A DNA stretch of 45,326 nucleotides from Pseudomonadota bacterium. Lineage in GTDB: Bacteria > Pseudomonadota > Alphaproteobacteria > Rhizobiales > Xanthobacteraceae. The notes below the pieces were generated by a model, which was given only the letters and a program-made list of their open reading frames with translations, did no database searches and had not been told where the DNA came from. A program made the translations under genes and the position numbers. This document shows, piece after piece, positions 1-8,818 of the stretch. Each line of letters begins with the position of its first letter. The first letter of the stretch is position 1. The stretch covers positions 1 to 45,326 of the forward strand of contig JAEWFG010000298.1 in the NCBI GenBank assembly GCA_023388935.1, in the 5' to 3' direction.

Positions 1-49
1 ACCAAGCACCATTCTCAATGTCGTCCTGGCGAAAAGTCGGGACGACAGC

Positions 50-697
50 TCAAGTCTTCGCGCCCACCATCACGTCGATCGCGCCCTTCACGATCGCCTC
101 CAGTTCCTTGCGCGGGACACGCGCGCGCGAGCGGATGGCGATCGAGTGCACCGTGGCCGATGCGATCTGCGACAGCACCGCCGGATCTGCGCTCTCCGGC
201 AACTCGCCCATCTCCTTCGCCCTTCGGAAGCAATTGGCAAAGGCCTTGTCGAGCTCCGACAAGCCATCGAGCACCATTGCGCGAATGTCCGGATCGCTCA
301 CCGCCTCAGATGCCGCGGTCACCACCGTGAAGCAACCGCGCGGGCCGGTGTCGCCGGAGAGATAGATGTTCAGCGCGGAAGCGAAGATGCGCTCCAGCCG
401 CCGGCGCACGGGCATCTCCTGGCGAAAGATCTCGACCATCGCCGCGCGCGCTTCCTCGCGGTAGCGCTGATAGCTCTTGATGTAGAGCTCGCGCTTGTCG
501 CCGAACGCGCCATAGAGACTCGGCCGGTTCATGCCGGTGGCTTCGCTGAGATCGTCGAGCGACGTCGCCGCAAAACCTTGCGTGCGGAACAGGTCGAGCG
601 CCTTGCCGAGCGCGACGCCCGGTTCATAGCTGCGCGGCCGGCCGCGGCGTTTGGGCTGCTCCGGCGTGCCGGGAAGATCTTTTCTTTTTTGTACCAT
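50..697 (-). CDS. TetR/AcrR-family transcriptional regulator
   Basis: A 215-residue one-component repressor. The N-terminus is basic (KRRGRPRSYEPG), followed by a TetR helix-turn-helix at about residues 25-70 with the family hallmark TSLDDLSEATGMNRPSLYGAFGD split over its helices (residues 45-67). The rest is a helical ligand-binding domain of the kind seen in YcdC/AcrR C-terminal families. It is divergently transcribed from the glutathione S-transferase gene at 801, with about 100 nt between them, so local control of that gene is the obvious inference. The intergenic stretch is AT-rich (for example TATATTATG near 723-731) and could hold both promoters and the operator. The inducer is unknown. 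Confidence 0.9.
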   Translation of the reverse strand: MVQKRKDLPGTPEQPKRRGRPRSYEPGVALGKALDLFRTQGFAATSLDDLSEATGMNRPSLYGAFGDKRELYIKSYQRYREEARAAMVEIFRQEMPVRRRLERIFASALNIYLSGDTGPRGCFTVVTAASEAVSDPDIRAMVLDGLSELDKAFANCFRRAKEMGELPESADPAVLSQIASATVHSIAIRSRARVPRKELEAIVKGAIDVMVGAKT

Positions 698-800
698 TTC
701 GCAAAATAATCGTTGACCGGACCTATATTATGCAACACAGTACATAAATCAATCTGGCCAGGTTGAGCGAGACACAAGAACTTTGCCCAAGGAACTACAG

Positions 801-1445
801 ATGGATCTCTATTTCTCGCCGCTCGCCTGTTCGATGGCGACCCGCGTCGCACTGTATGAAGCCGGCGCCGAGGCGAACTACCTCGAAGTCGATCCGCCGA
901 CCAAGAAAGTACTCAACGACGGCACCGACTTCCTCGCCGTGAACCCGATCGGTCTCGTGCCGACGCTGCGCACCGACGAGGGTGTGGTGCTGACCGAGAA
1001 CGCGGCGATCCTGCAATATGTCGCCGACCGCTTCCCGCAATCAGGCCTCGGCGCGACACAGGGCATCGATCGCACACGGCTGCATCAATGGCTCTGCTTC
1101 ATCGGCACCGAGTTGCACAAGGGCCTGTTCGTCCCCGTGCTCGACCGCAAGGCGCCGCAGGAAGCCAAAGCCTACGTGCTGGAGAGGAACCTGTCGCGGC
1201 TCGACTATCTCGACAACTACCTCAAGGGACGCGACTTCCTGCTCGACCATTTCAGCGTGGCGGATGCCTATCTCGTCACGGTCATCAACTGGACCATGGC
1301 GACGCCGCCGATCGAGCTCGCCAAATGGCCGAACGTGAAGGCCTATTACGAGCGCCTGCGTCAGCGGCCCTCGATCGCACGCGCGATCGCGGAGGAGTTC
1401 GAACTGTACAAGGCCGAGCAGGTGCGGAAGAAGGCGGCGGCTTAA
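801..1445 (+). CDS. Glutathione S-transferase
   Basis: A 214-residue GST. The N-terminal thioredoxin-like domain starts MDLYFSPLACSMATRVAL, placing Ser/Cys near the glutathione-activating position. It continues to the cis-Pro motif (GLVPTL) and the GSH-binding TENAAILQYVAD. The helical C-terminal domain contains FSVADAYLV, the N-capping box typical of beta/zeta-like bacterial GSTs. A TTG 18 nt upstream is also in frame, but ATG at 801 has AAGGA seven bases before it, so 801 was chosen. It is expected to be cytosolic and to conjugate glutathione to electrophiles. The divergent TetR gene suggests inducible expression. Confidence 0.93.
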   Translation: MDLYFSPLACSMATRVALYEAGAEANYLEVDPPTKKVLNDGTDFLAVNPIGLVPTLRTDEGVVLTENAAILQYVADRFPQSGLGATQGIDRTRLHQWLCFIGTELHKGLFVPVLDRKAPQEAKAYVLERNLSRLDYLDNYLKGRDFLLDHFSVADAYLVTVINWTMATPPIELAKWPNVKAYYERLRQRPSIARAIAEEFELYKAEQVRKKAAA

Positions 1446-1483
1446 GGCCAAAGCCATATCTGATGTTTCGCATGGCGACGTCA

Positions 1484-1500
1484 TCCCGGCTGGGCCGGGA
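1484..1500. terminator. GC hairpin between convergent genes
   Basis: A 7-bp stem (TCCCGGC / GCCGGGA) with a TGG loop lies in the 81-nt gap between the convergent GST and binding-protein genes. There is no clean U-tract on either strand, so it is at best a weak bidirectional terminator. Confidence 0.35.
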
Positions 1501-1526
1501 CGGCGTGGTTCTTCTGAGTAATTCAG

Positions 1527-2294
1527 CTATTTCGGCGCTTGCAGGGCGACTCCGTAGCGGCCGTATATCCGATCGATCGTACCGTCGTTCCGCAGCCGTT
1601 CCAGCGCTCGGTCGATCGCTTCGCGCAACGCATCATCCGGGCGGACCATGCCGACAGCGACATTCCAGTTGAGGTTCGTCTCGCTCTCGTCGAGGTCCAA
1701 TATGCGCACCGCCTTGTCCGGATGCGTCAGATTGAAATAGCCGGCGGCCGTCGGCGTGACCGCCGCCGCGTCGATCTCGTGATTGACCACCGCCTCGAGG
1801 CTGTCGACTTCGAATCCGAAGGTCGATGTCGGCACATGACGCTGACTAATAGTCATTGCGGCGAAGGATCCGACCTGGACGCCGACCTTGGTGTGCTCGT
1901 CAAGACTCTTGAATGAGGTGAGCTTGCTCGCTTGAGGCACGGCGAGCGCGACACCCGTGCGATAGTAGGGTTTTGAAATCTTCAAGTTGGTTTCGCCTTG
2001 CGCCTCGGGATCCGCAATAGCATCCAGGAGAATATCGCAGCCTGCGCTGCGCATCTGGTACTGGGTGATAATCCAGTCGAGCCTCAGCGAGACGCCAAGT
2101 TCGCGCGCCAGAGCCTGTCCGAGTTCGACCTGAAAGCCGGGAGGGTCGCCTGCCTTATTGGCGAATGGGAGCGAGTTGGGGTGGGCACACAACCCGATCT
2201 CGCCGGACGCGCGAATGGCGTCCAGAGATCGAGCCTGCGCCGACCCCATCAGGCCGATGACAGCAGCGACGGTAAGCGGGAGAATTGTTTTCAT
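1527..2294 (-). CDS. Quinoprotein-associated periplasmic substrate-binding protein (XoxJ-like)
   Basis: A 255-residue bacterial extracellular solute-binding protein of family 3. The signal peptide ends near AQA/R at residue 22, followed by LDAIRASGEIGLCAHPNSLPF, typical of the subgroup that accompanies PQQ dehydrogenases rather than ABC permeases. No permease or ATPase gene is nearby. It is the last gene of the dehydrogenase-cytochrome-binding protein operon, the same order as xoxF-xoxG-xoxJ. In that system the protein is thought to bind the quinoprotein and assist cofactor loading or activation, and the same role is inferred here. It lies 27 nt after the cytochrome gene. Confidence 0.85.
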   Translation of the reverse strand: MKTILPLTVAAVIGLMGSAQARSLDAIRASGEIGLCAHPNSLPFANKAGDPPGFQVELGQALARELGVSLRLDWIITQYQMRSAGCDILLDAIADPEAQGETNLKISKPYYRTGVALAVPQASKLTSFKSLDEHTKVGVQVGSFAAMTISQRHVPTSTFGFEVDSLEAVVNHEIDAAAVTPTAAGYFNLTHPDKAVRILDLDESETNLNWNVAVGMVRPDDALREAIDRALERLRNDGTIDRIYGRYGVALQAPK

Positions 2295-2321
2295 TCGTTG
2301 TTCCCTGTTGCGGATGGTGCG

Positions 2322-2669
2322 TCATCCCTCACGCGGTTTCAAAGACCGGATGTATTTGATGATTTCGTCGATCTGGGCATCGCTGAAGGCTGCGCCGAAT
2401 GCGGGCATCGCGCCTTCCTTGCCGTTCTTGATGCGGTTGCGAATGAAGTCGTCGTCTCGCTGTGTATTCATAAGCTGCGGCCCTCGGCCGGCGGCGCGGC
2501 CTCCATCGGAATGACAAAAACCGCAGGTCGAGGCGAACAACTGATCGACATTGAATTCAGCGTTACCGGGCTCGTTGGCCGCCGGCTGTTGTGCGGCGGC
2601 GGGTACGGCGCATGTCAAAGACACAGCCAGCGCGATCGGCAGCAATGCCAGCACGTCTTTTAACCTCAC
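2322..2669 (-). CDS. Periplasmic c-type cytochrome, electron acceptor of the PQQ dehydrogenase
   Basis: A class I cytochrome c of 115 residues. A GTG start at 2669 is preferred because AAAGGA lies nine bases upstream and the product begins directly with a signal peptide (VRLKDVLALLPIALAV to AAAQ). Longer in-frame starts would put a hydrophilic segment in front of it. The haem attachment site is CGFCH, with a likely distal Met in the segment AMPAFGAAF. It sits between the PQQ dehydrogenase and the binding protein, the position of xoxG, so it probably takes electrons from the quinoprotein in the periplasm. Confidence 0.88.
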   Translation of the reverse strand: MRLKDVLALLPIALAVSLTCAVPAAAQQPAANEPGNAEFNVDQLFASTCGFCHSDGGRAAGRGPQLMNTQRDDDFIRNRIKNGKEGAMPAFGAAFSDAQIDEIIKYIRSLKPREG

Positions 2670-2757
2670 AAGCTGCTGTCCTTTTTCATTGAAATGGATG
2701 GAGCCCATGTATGCCGGGGAGTGCGGTTCGCGCACTCCCCGGCAGAGAGCCCAGTGC

Positions 2758-4476
2758 CTATCTCAGGCTGAACACGACCAGCAGACCGTCATCGCGCGGC
2801 ATGCTCTTGAAGACGCCGCCAAAGGTCGGTGCGTAATCGTCCGATGCCATGCCGCCGAAGCCGGCGGTCATGGCAATGTATTGCTTGCCGTTGACGGCGT
2901 AGCTGATGATACCGCCCTGATGGCCGGTGCCGTTGTTGTGATTCCAAAGCTCGGTCCCGCTTTCAGCATCGTAGGCGTGAACGATGCCTCGCGAGTCAGG
3001 CACAAACACCAGATTGCCCCCGGTCGACAGAACACTCGCGAGCGGCGGTTCGGGGAAGCGAACCTCCCACTTCTTGGCACCGGTCACAGGGTCGCGCGCG
3101 TCAAGATGACCGTAGATCTCGCCGCTCGGAGGCGGCGCAATCTTGAAGTCGGCGCCGATGTTGAGCTGCGCCTGTGGCGCAGTCACCGGCGTCGTCTTCA
3201 CGATAGTAAGCGTCATGCACCATTCCTGGCCGAGCTTGTAGTAGAGCCCTGTCCTCGGATTGTAGGAGCCGGCGTTCCAGCTGACGCCACCGGAAATGTG
3301 CGGGCAGAGCGGCGGCGCCTCGACTTTACCCTCCTTGAAGTCGCGGCGACCGATCAGCTCGCCGGTCTTGGGGTTGATGTCCTTGACGAAATTGCTGTTC
3401 TCGGTGATCCGCCAGACATTCTTGACGCCGAGATTGCGATCGTAGACGAAGATGTAGCCGCTCTTGTTGGGATGCACGATAAGCTTCTGGCCGTCGCGAT
3501 CGAGCATCACGAACTCGCCGACCGCGCTGTCGAAGTCCCAGGCATCGTGCGGCAGCTCCTGATGATAGAATTTCAACTTGCCGGAATCGAGATCAAGACC
3601 GATCACCGAGGTGGTGTAGAGATTCTCGCCGGGACGCGCTCCTTGCGTCTTCCAATCGGGACCCGACCAATCGTAGAGCGGCGCCGGGTTGGCGGTGCCC
3701 CACAGGACAGTGTTGGTCTCGGAGTCGTAAGTGCCGGGCATCCAGCCGCCGCCCCCGCCGGTGCGCCAGGAATCGCTGCCCCATGTCTTCATGGCATCGT
3801 CTGTGCCGGCGACGGTCAGGAACTCCCACTTCTTCTTGCCGGTTGTGGCGTCAACAGCGAATATCGGGCCGCGGCCCGGCCATTCGCCACCCTGCGCGCC
3901 GATGATCACCGTGCCCTTGGCATAAAGGGGAGCACCGGTGAAGCCGACGGTCAGCTTTTGGGAGTCGATCAACTTGGTGTCCCAAGCGACCTTTCCCGTT
4001 TTCATGTCCAGCGCGATGAGCCGTCCGTCCATCGTGCCGACATAGACTTTACCCTCGCCGAGCGCGAGGCCGCGATTGTAGGGCGAGTGGGTCTGGCGCG
4101 CGATCAACGCTTCGTCCAGTTCGGGGAAGTAGGACCAGATCACCTCGCCGGTGGCACCGTTGAGTGCAAAAACGCGGCTGTAGGAGCCGGTGTAGTAGAG
4201 CACACCATCGGCCACGAGCGGCATCGACTGCAGCCCGCGCGTCGAGCGCCCGGGAATATGGATCCAGGCAACGCCGAGGTTGCCGACATTGTTGGTGTTG
4301 ATCTGGGCGAGCGGGCTGTAGTGATAAGACTTGTACGAACCGTGATAGGTCAGCCAATCGTTCTGACCGGCAGAGTCGATCCGCGCGGTATCCACGGATT
4401 GAGCCAATGCCGCCGACGTCGCAAGTGTCGCAGCGACGAGAACAGGTAAGCCCGAGTTAAGCCATTGCTTCCTCAT
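2758..4476 (-). CDS. PQQ-dependent alcohol dehydrogenase, lanthanide-type active site
   Basis: A 572-residue quinoprotein of the methanol/ethanol dehydrogenase family (eight-bladed beta-propeller). ATG at 4476 has GGGAGGAAG eight or nine bases upstream and begins a signal peptide ending ALAQ, so the longer in-frame start is rejected. Conserved features include Trp-docking repeats (ATGEVIW, TGKVAW, TGKKKW), GGEWPGRG with the metal/PQQ Glu, TANPAP with the metal-ligand Asn, and PHDAWDFD with the catalytic Asp at about 314. Two residues later is a second Asp (D316). In characterised enzymes Asp at this place marks lanthanide rather than calcium dependence. The adjacent-cysteine ring over PQQ is absent: the equivalent residues are Thr-His in QTHSPYNRG. 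The arginine near PQQ is Lys (PNKSG), as in many non-methanol alcohol dehydrogenases. The substrate is unknown. Confidence 0.93.
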   Translation of the reverse strand: MRKQWLNSGLPVLVAATLATSAALAQSVDTARIDSAGQNDWLTYHGSYKSYHYSPLAQINTNNVGNLGVAWIHIPGRSTRGLQSMPLVADGVLYYTGSYSRVFALNGATGEVIWSYFPELDEALIARQTHSPYNRGLALGEGKVYVGTMDGRLIALDMKTGKVAWDTKLIDSQKLTVGFTGAPLYAKGTVIIGAQGGEWPGRGPIFAVDATTGKKKWEFLTVAGTDDAMKTWGSDSWRTGGGGGWMPGTYDSETNTVLWGTANPAPLYDWSGPDWKTQGARPGENLYTTSVIGLDLDSGKLKFYHQELPHDAWDFDSAVGEFVMLDRDGQKLIVHPNKSGYIFVYDRNLGVKNVWRITENSNFVKDINPKTGELIGRRDFKEGKVEAPPLCPHISGGVSWNAGSYNPRTGLYYKLGQEWCMTLTIVKTTPVTAPQAQLNIGADFKIAPPPSGEIYGHLDARDPVTGAKKWEVRFPEPPLASVLSTGGNLVFVPDSRGIVHAYDAESGTELWNHNNGTGHQGGIISYAVNGKQYIAMTAGFGGMASDDYAPTFGGVFKSMPRDDGLLVVFSLR

Positions 4477-4744
4477 GTGCACTTCCTCCCGCTTGTGTCG
4501 GTTGATTGCGTCTTGCAAGCGCCGGTGCGAGGGCTATTTGCAGTTCAGTACACGTCGATAATTCTCCGTCGGACGTGAGCCGCCAACAGATTTCCCCCTC
4601 TTTCGGCGCACATCGCCAAAGGAGCTACGTTCACTGGAGTGGTTGCTGTTGTACTTCTGCTAGCGGGCATAGCGTACGCCGGATCACAGCGAGTGCAAAG
4701 GCGGAATACGTGCACGTCGCGAATTTGAAGCGCGAGGGCGAATT

Positions 4745-4778
4745 GAAACGGCAGTGGCGCTGACCGTTTCGTTTCAAT
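4745..4778. repeat. Inverted repeat upstream of the PQQ dehydrogenase operon
   Basis: GAAACGG (4745-4751) pairs with CCGTTTC (4764-4770), and ATTGAAA/TTTCAAT arms add a second register. It lies in the 4519-4806 gap between the end of the hydantoinase cluster and the PQQ operon start, about 270 nt upstream of the dehydrogenase start. It could be an operator or a weak terminator; nothing else is recognisable in that gap. Confidence 0.3.
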
Positions 4779-4806
4779 CGACAAATCCGGGACGGAGGCG
4801 GGTTAG

Positions 4807-4935
4807 TTAGCTGCAAAGCACTTCCGGCGTGATTGTGGCGATGCCCGGCCAGATCGTCAGCAGCAGCACGAAGTCGATCATCGTGGCGAGATAGAGCAGC
4901 GTATCGAAGGCGATAGAGCCAAGCCGCCACCTCAC
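4807..4935 (-). CDS. Short membrane ORF overlapping hyuB; possible TRAP permease remnant
   Basis: A 42-residue ORF whose GTG start overlaps the TGA stop of the hydantoinase B gene (GTGA), suggesting translational coupling. The product is mostly one hydrophobic helix (DFVLLLTIWPGIATI) and ends before a TAA. The pattern of a final membrane helix followed by a Pro-Gly-Ile-Ala-Thr turn is reminiscent of the C-terminus of TRAP/DctM-type permeases, often encoded next to hydantoinase genes. It may therefore be the leftover end of a deleted transporter gene rather than a real small protein. Family assignment is a guess; the overlap and the helix are seen. Confidence 0.3.
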   Translation of the reverse strand: MRWRLGSIAFDTLLYLATMIDFVLLLTIWPGIATITPEVLCS

Positions 4936-6590
4936 CCGCCGCGCCCGTAGATCTCCAGGGCATTGTCTGAAGACACTAATCCGCTCTCGATGTCGTCGCG
5001 CACGTTCTCCGGCACACGTTCCCGGGGATCACCGATCCCGGCGCCACCAGGCGTCATCACCACCAGACGGTCGTCGGGCGGCACGGTCTGAAAACCCTTG
5101 CCGCGCATCTTCTGTCCCGACTTCAGGCCGACATAACCGGCCTCGCCGTTACGCCCGCCGTCGCGGCCACGCGGCGGATGATCGATGCGGTCGAACGCAG
5201 CGAGGATATCAAAGGGCGCATTGATGCCGGTGCCGACCTCGATGATCTGGCCGAGGCCGCCGCGCGTGCGCCCTGCCCCGCCGGAATCCGGACGCAGCTC
5301 CTTGCGCCAGAAGATCAGCGGCGTCTGCGTCTCCGCGATCTCGACCGGCGTGCCGCGCACGCCGCTGGGATAGGCAGTTGCCGACAATCCGTCCTTGCCG
5401 AAGCGTGCGCCGGTGCCGCCATTGCTGGTGACCGCCATCGAGAACCCGTAATTTCCGCCGACGCCCGAGCGGGTCTGTCCGCGCACGTTGAGATTCCACA
5501 GGCACGAGGTGCCTTCCGCCGGCACGCGCTCGGGAATGATCTGGCGCAGGCAGCCGAACACGACGTCGGGCAGCATCTGGCCGATGATGTGGCGCGAGGC
5601 GACCGGCGCGGGCTTCGGCGCATTGAGGATTGCGCCCGCGGGCGCCGACACCGTCAGTGGCGAGAGCGAGCCGGCATTGTTCGGGATCTGCGACGCGACA
5701 ACACAACCGAGGCCGAACACGGTATAGGCTGTGGTGTAGGACAAGGGCACATTGATGCCGAACTTCGAGGCGGCCGAGGTGCCGTCGAAATCGACGTGAA
5801 TGCCTTCATCCGAGATCGTCAGCGTCGCAGCCAGCGTGACCGGCGCGTCATAGCCGTCGACCACCATGGTGTTACGCCAAGTCCCCTTCGGCAACTTCGC
5901 GATTTCGGCGAGCACGGCCTCGCGCGAGCGGTCGCAGATGTAATCGCCGAGCTCGTCGAGCGTATCGATACCGAACTCGGTCATCATCTCGACCAGGCGC
6001 TCGCGGCCGACGTCGTTGCAGCCGGCCAGCGAATAAGTGTCGCCCTCGGTATCGATCGGCAGCCGCGTGTTGGTGCGGATCATCGCCATCAGCGTCTCAT
6101 TGACGACGCCCTGGTCGATCAGCTTCAGCATGGGGATGTAGAGCCCCTCCATGAACACGTCGGTGGCGTCGGGTCCGAAGCCGATGCCGCCGATGTCCAT
6201 CAGGTGACTGGTGCAGGAGAACAGCGCGACGATCTTGCCGTCCTTGAAGCACGGCGTTGTGACGACGAAGTCGTTGAGATGGCCGGTGCCCATCCAGGGA
6301 TCGTTGGTGATGTAGGCATCGCCCTCCTTCATCGTCTCAAGCGGGAAATGCGCGATGAAGTGCTTGACCGATTCCGCCATCGAATTGACGTGACCGGGCG
6401 TTCCGGTCACCGCCTGCGCCAACATCCGGCCCTTGAGGTCGAACACGCCGGCCGAGAGATCGCCGCATTCGCGCACGATCGGACTGAAGGCGGTGCGCAG
6501 CAGCACCTGCGCCTGCTCCTCGACCACGGCGATCAGCCGGTGCCACATGATCTGAAGGTCGATCAGGCTCGCGCCGTTTGGCTTGCTCAT
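4932..6590 (-). CDS. hyuB: Hydantoinase B / oxoprolinase family protein
   Basis: A 552-residue HyuB-family subunit that partners HyuA in ATP-dependent cleavage of N-methylhydantoin, 5-oxoproline or related cyclic amides; some relatives are acetone or acetophenone carboxylase subunits. Family segments visible are FSPIVRECGDLSAGVFD, YITNDPWMGTGHLNDF, a Gly-rich SGGAGRTRGGLGQ, and GGAGIGDPRER at the C-terminus. Length and both ends match the family, so it is intact. It starts 2 nt after the hyuA stop, so the pair is cotranscribed. The substrate cannot be told from sequence. Confidence 0.92.
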   Translation of the reverse strand: MSKPNGASLIDLQIMWHRLIAVVEEQAQVLLRTAFSPIVRECGDLSAGVFDLKGRMLAQAVTGTPGHVNSMAESVKHFIAHFPLETMKEGDAYITNDPWMGTGHLNDFVVTTPCFKDGKIVALFSCTSHLMDIGGIGFGPDATDVFMEGLYIPMLKLIDQGVVNETLMAMIRTNTRLPIDTEGDTYSLAGCNDVGRERLVEMMTEFGIDTLDELGDYICDRSREAVLAEIAKLPKGTWRNTMVVDGYDAPVTLAATLTISDEGIHVDFDGTSAASKFGINVPLSYTTAYTVFGLGCVVASQIPNNAGSLSPLTVSAPAGAILNAPKPAPVASRHIIGQMLPDVVFGCLRQIIPERVPAEGTSCLWNLNVRGQTRSGVGGNYGFSMAVTSNGGTGARFGKDGLSATAYPSGVRGTPVEIAETQTPLIFWRKELRPDSGGAGRTRGGLGQIIEVGTGINAPFDILAAFDRIDHPPRGRDGGRNGEAGYVGLKSGQKMRGKGFQTVPPDDRLVVMTPGGAGIGDPRERVPENVRDDIESGLVSSDNALEIYGRGG

Positions 6591-6592
6591 GA

Positions 6593-8677
6593 TCAGGCCG
6601 CCTTTCGTTCCATGACGATGCTGCCGGCACCGTCGATATGGGCGTCAAAATTGGTCGAGACGAAGGTGGATGTTTCGTCCTCTGCGATCACGGCAGGACC
6701 CGCGATGGTCGCGCCCGGCGCCATGTCCTCACGGCGATAGAGTGGGATCTCGATCACCTCCGCTGCGCGGCCGTCGAAGAATTTTCGGCTGCCGGAGGCC
6801 TTGGCCGCGGGTTTGCGCGCGACGGCCGCGACCGTGGGTGGATTGCGCGCCTCGGTGGTCGCGAGCACCGACCAGCTCAGGATCTCGATAGCGGCACCCG
6901 GGATCGGCCGCTCGAACATGGCTGAATAATCCGCCTCGAACGTCTGGCGCAGGCCGGCGAGATCGGCCGCCGTCAGCCGCCGGTTCGGCAGCTCGACCAT
7001 GATTTCGTGGCCCTGGCCGACATAGCGCATGAAGGCGGCGCGGCGCTCGCGCACCGGCGTACCGGCTGCGCCTGGCTCGACCAGCGCACGCGCTTCGGTC
7101 GTCATCTCCTGCAAGAGATCCGAGACCGCCCCGGTGTCGAAATCATCGAGCCGGACGTGACGGCTACGGACCAGCTCATAGGCGATCGGCGCCGCAAGAA
7201 ATCCGACCGCCGAGCCGACACCGGCATTCGACGGCACGATCACCCGCGAGACGCCGATCTTCTCGGCGACGCGCGCGGCATGCAGCGGCGCAGCGCCACC
7301 GAAGGCGATCAGCGTGTGCTGGCCGACAATCTCACCGCGCTCGACCGCGTGCACGCGCGCCGCGCTCGCCATGTTCTCGCACACGACCTCATGCACGGCA
7401 TAGGCCGCGGTTTGCGCCGACAGACCCAGCGGCTCGCCGACGTCGCGGAGTAGCGCCTGCTTCGAAAGCTCGGGGCTGAGCTTGATCGTGCCGCCCGCAA
7501 AGGCGTCGGGATCGATCATGCCGAGGGCCACGTCCGCATCCGTCACCGCCGGACGCTGGCCGCCGCGGCCGTAGCAGGCGGGCCCCGGCTCCGACGAGGC
7601 GCTCTCGGGCCCGACGGTGACGCGCTTCATCGCGTCGACATGCGCGATCGAACCGCCGCCGGCGCCGATCTCGACCATCTCGATTACGGGGATGCGCACT
7701 GGCAGACCGGAGCCTTTCAGGAAGCGCGCCGCACGATCGACCTCGAACACGCGCGATGTCTCGGGCTGGAATTTCTCGATCAGGCAGATTTTTGCCGTGG
7801 TGCCACCCATGTCGAAGGACAGCACCTTGCTCTCGCCGAGGCGCGCCGCGAGCTGCGCCGCGAAGATCGCCCCACCAGCTGGGCCGGATTCGACGAGACG
7901 CACCGGAAAACGCCGCGCCGTCTCGATCGAGGTCACTCCGCCGCCGGAGGTGACGAGATAGATGGCGCCGCGGAATTGCTCGACCTGTAAGGCATCAGCC
8001 ATGCGGGCGAGATAGCCGTCGATCAGCGGCTGCACATAGGCGTTCGCGACGGCAGTCGAGGTCCGCTCGTATTCGCGGATCTCCGGGCACACCGCGGATG
8101 ATACGGTCACGGAGATGCCGGGCATCGCCTCGGCGAGGATCGCGGCCGCGCGGCGCTCGTGCTCGGGATTGACGTAGGAGTGCAGGAAGGCGATTGCGAC
8201 GCTCTCGACGTTCAACGCACGCAATTTCGGCGCAAGTGCGCGCACCGCGGCTTCGTCCAGCGGAAGGCGGACGGCGCCGTGGGCGTCGACGCGTTCGGGC
8301 ACAGTGAAGCGCAGGGATCGCGGCGCCAGCGGCTTCGGCTTGTCGATGCTGAGATCGTACTGGTCGTAGCGGCTCTCGGTGCCGATATCGAGCACGTCGC
8401 GAAAGCCCTCGGTCGCGATCAGCGCCGTCTTGGCGCCGCGCCGCTCGATGATGGCGTTGGTCGCCAGCGTGGTGCCGTGAATGAAGACATCGATGTCGCT
8501 GATATGCGCACGCGCGTCAGTGAGGATGAGACGCATGCCGTCGAGCACCGCCTGCTCGGGCCGCTGCGGCGTCGTCAACACCTTGCGCGTCTTGCGGGCC
8601 TCGCCCACGTCCAGCACGATGTCGGTGAACGTGCCGCCGATATCCACGGCAAGCCGCACCTCGGCTCCCTCAAGCAT
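6593..8677 (-). CDS. hyuA: Hydantoinase A / oxoprolinase family protein
   Basis: A 694-residue ASKHA-fold ATPase subunit. ATG at 8677 is chosen because GGAGAG lies about nine bases upstream and the protein then opens MLEGAEVRLAVDIGGTFTD, the phosphate-1 loop of the family. An upstream in-frame start at 8725 lacks such support. Further landmarks are TTLATNAIIER, ESGPAGGAIFAAQ, FDMGGTTAKICLIE and the C-terminal region RYVGQGHEI. It acts with the downstream HyuB in ATP-driven amide-ring opening or carboxylation; the actual substrate is unknown. The sirtuin gene lies 141 nt upstream on the same strand and may or may not share its promoter. Confidence 0.92.
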   Translation of the reverse strand: MLEGAEVRLAVDIGGTFTDIVLDVGEARKTRKVLTTPQRPEQAVLDGMRLILTDARAHISDIDVFIHGTTLATNAIIERRGAKTALIATEGFRDVLDIGTESRYDQYDLSIDKPKPLAPRSLRFTVPERVDAHGAVRLPLDEAAVRALAPKLRALNVESVAIAFLHSYVNPEHERRAAAILAEAMPGISVTVSSAVCPEIREYERTSTAVANAYVQPLIDGYLARMADALQVEQFRGAIYLVTSGGGVTSIETARRFPVRLVESGPAGGAIFAAQLAARLGESKVLSFDMGGTTAKICLIEKFQPETSRVFEVDRAARFLKGSGLPVRIPVIEMVEIGAGGGSIAHVDAMKRVTVGPESASSEPGPACYGRGGQRPAVTDADVALGMIDPDAFAGGTIKLSPELSKQALLRDVGEPLGLSAQTAAYAVHEVVCENMASAARVHAVERGEIVGQHTLIAFGGAAPLHAARVAEKIGVSRVIVPSNAGVGSAVGFLAAPIAYELVRSRHVRLDDFDTGAVSDLLQEMTTEARALVEPGAAGTPVRERRAAFMRYVGQGHEIMVELPNRRLTAADLAGLRQTFEADYSAMFERPIPGAAIEILSWSVLATTEARNPPTVAAVARKPAAKASGSRKFFDGRAAEVIEIPLYRREDMAPGATIAGPAVIAEDETSTFVSTNFDAHIDGAGSIVMERKAA

Positions 8678-8818
8678 TCGAAAACTCTCCGTGCTGATCC
8701 TCAAACCGGGTCGAAACCGCAGCAATTTTCATACCAGCGGTCACGCAAATGGTGAAGCCGCCGGGGCCGGTTTTGCGTGCCACCTATGCGAGAGAAGAGT
8801 GCGGGGGGCGCCCCGCGC

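Noticed and set aside
2551..4449. A 632-codon open frame opposite the PQQ dehydrogenase
   Set aside because: It is a GC-rich shadow: the opposite strand has clear propeller repeats and active-site motifs, while this frame shows no family features.
5178..6740. A 520-codon open frame opposite the hydantoinase B gene
   Set aside because: Arg/Ala/His-rich composition without motifs; the HyuB gene on the other strand is fully convincing.
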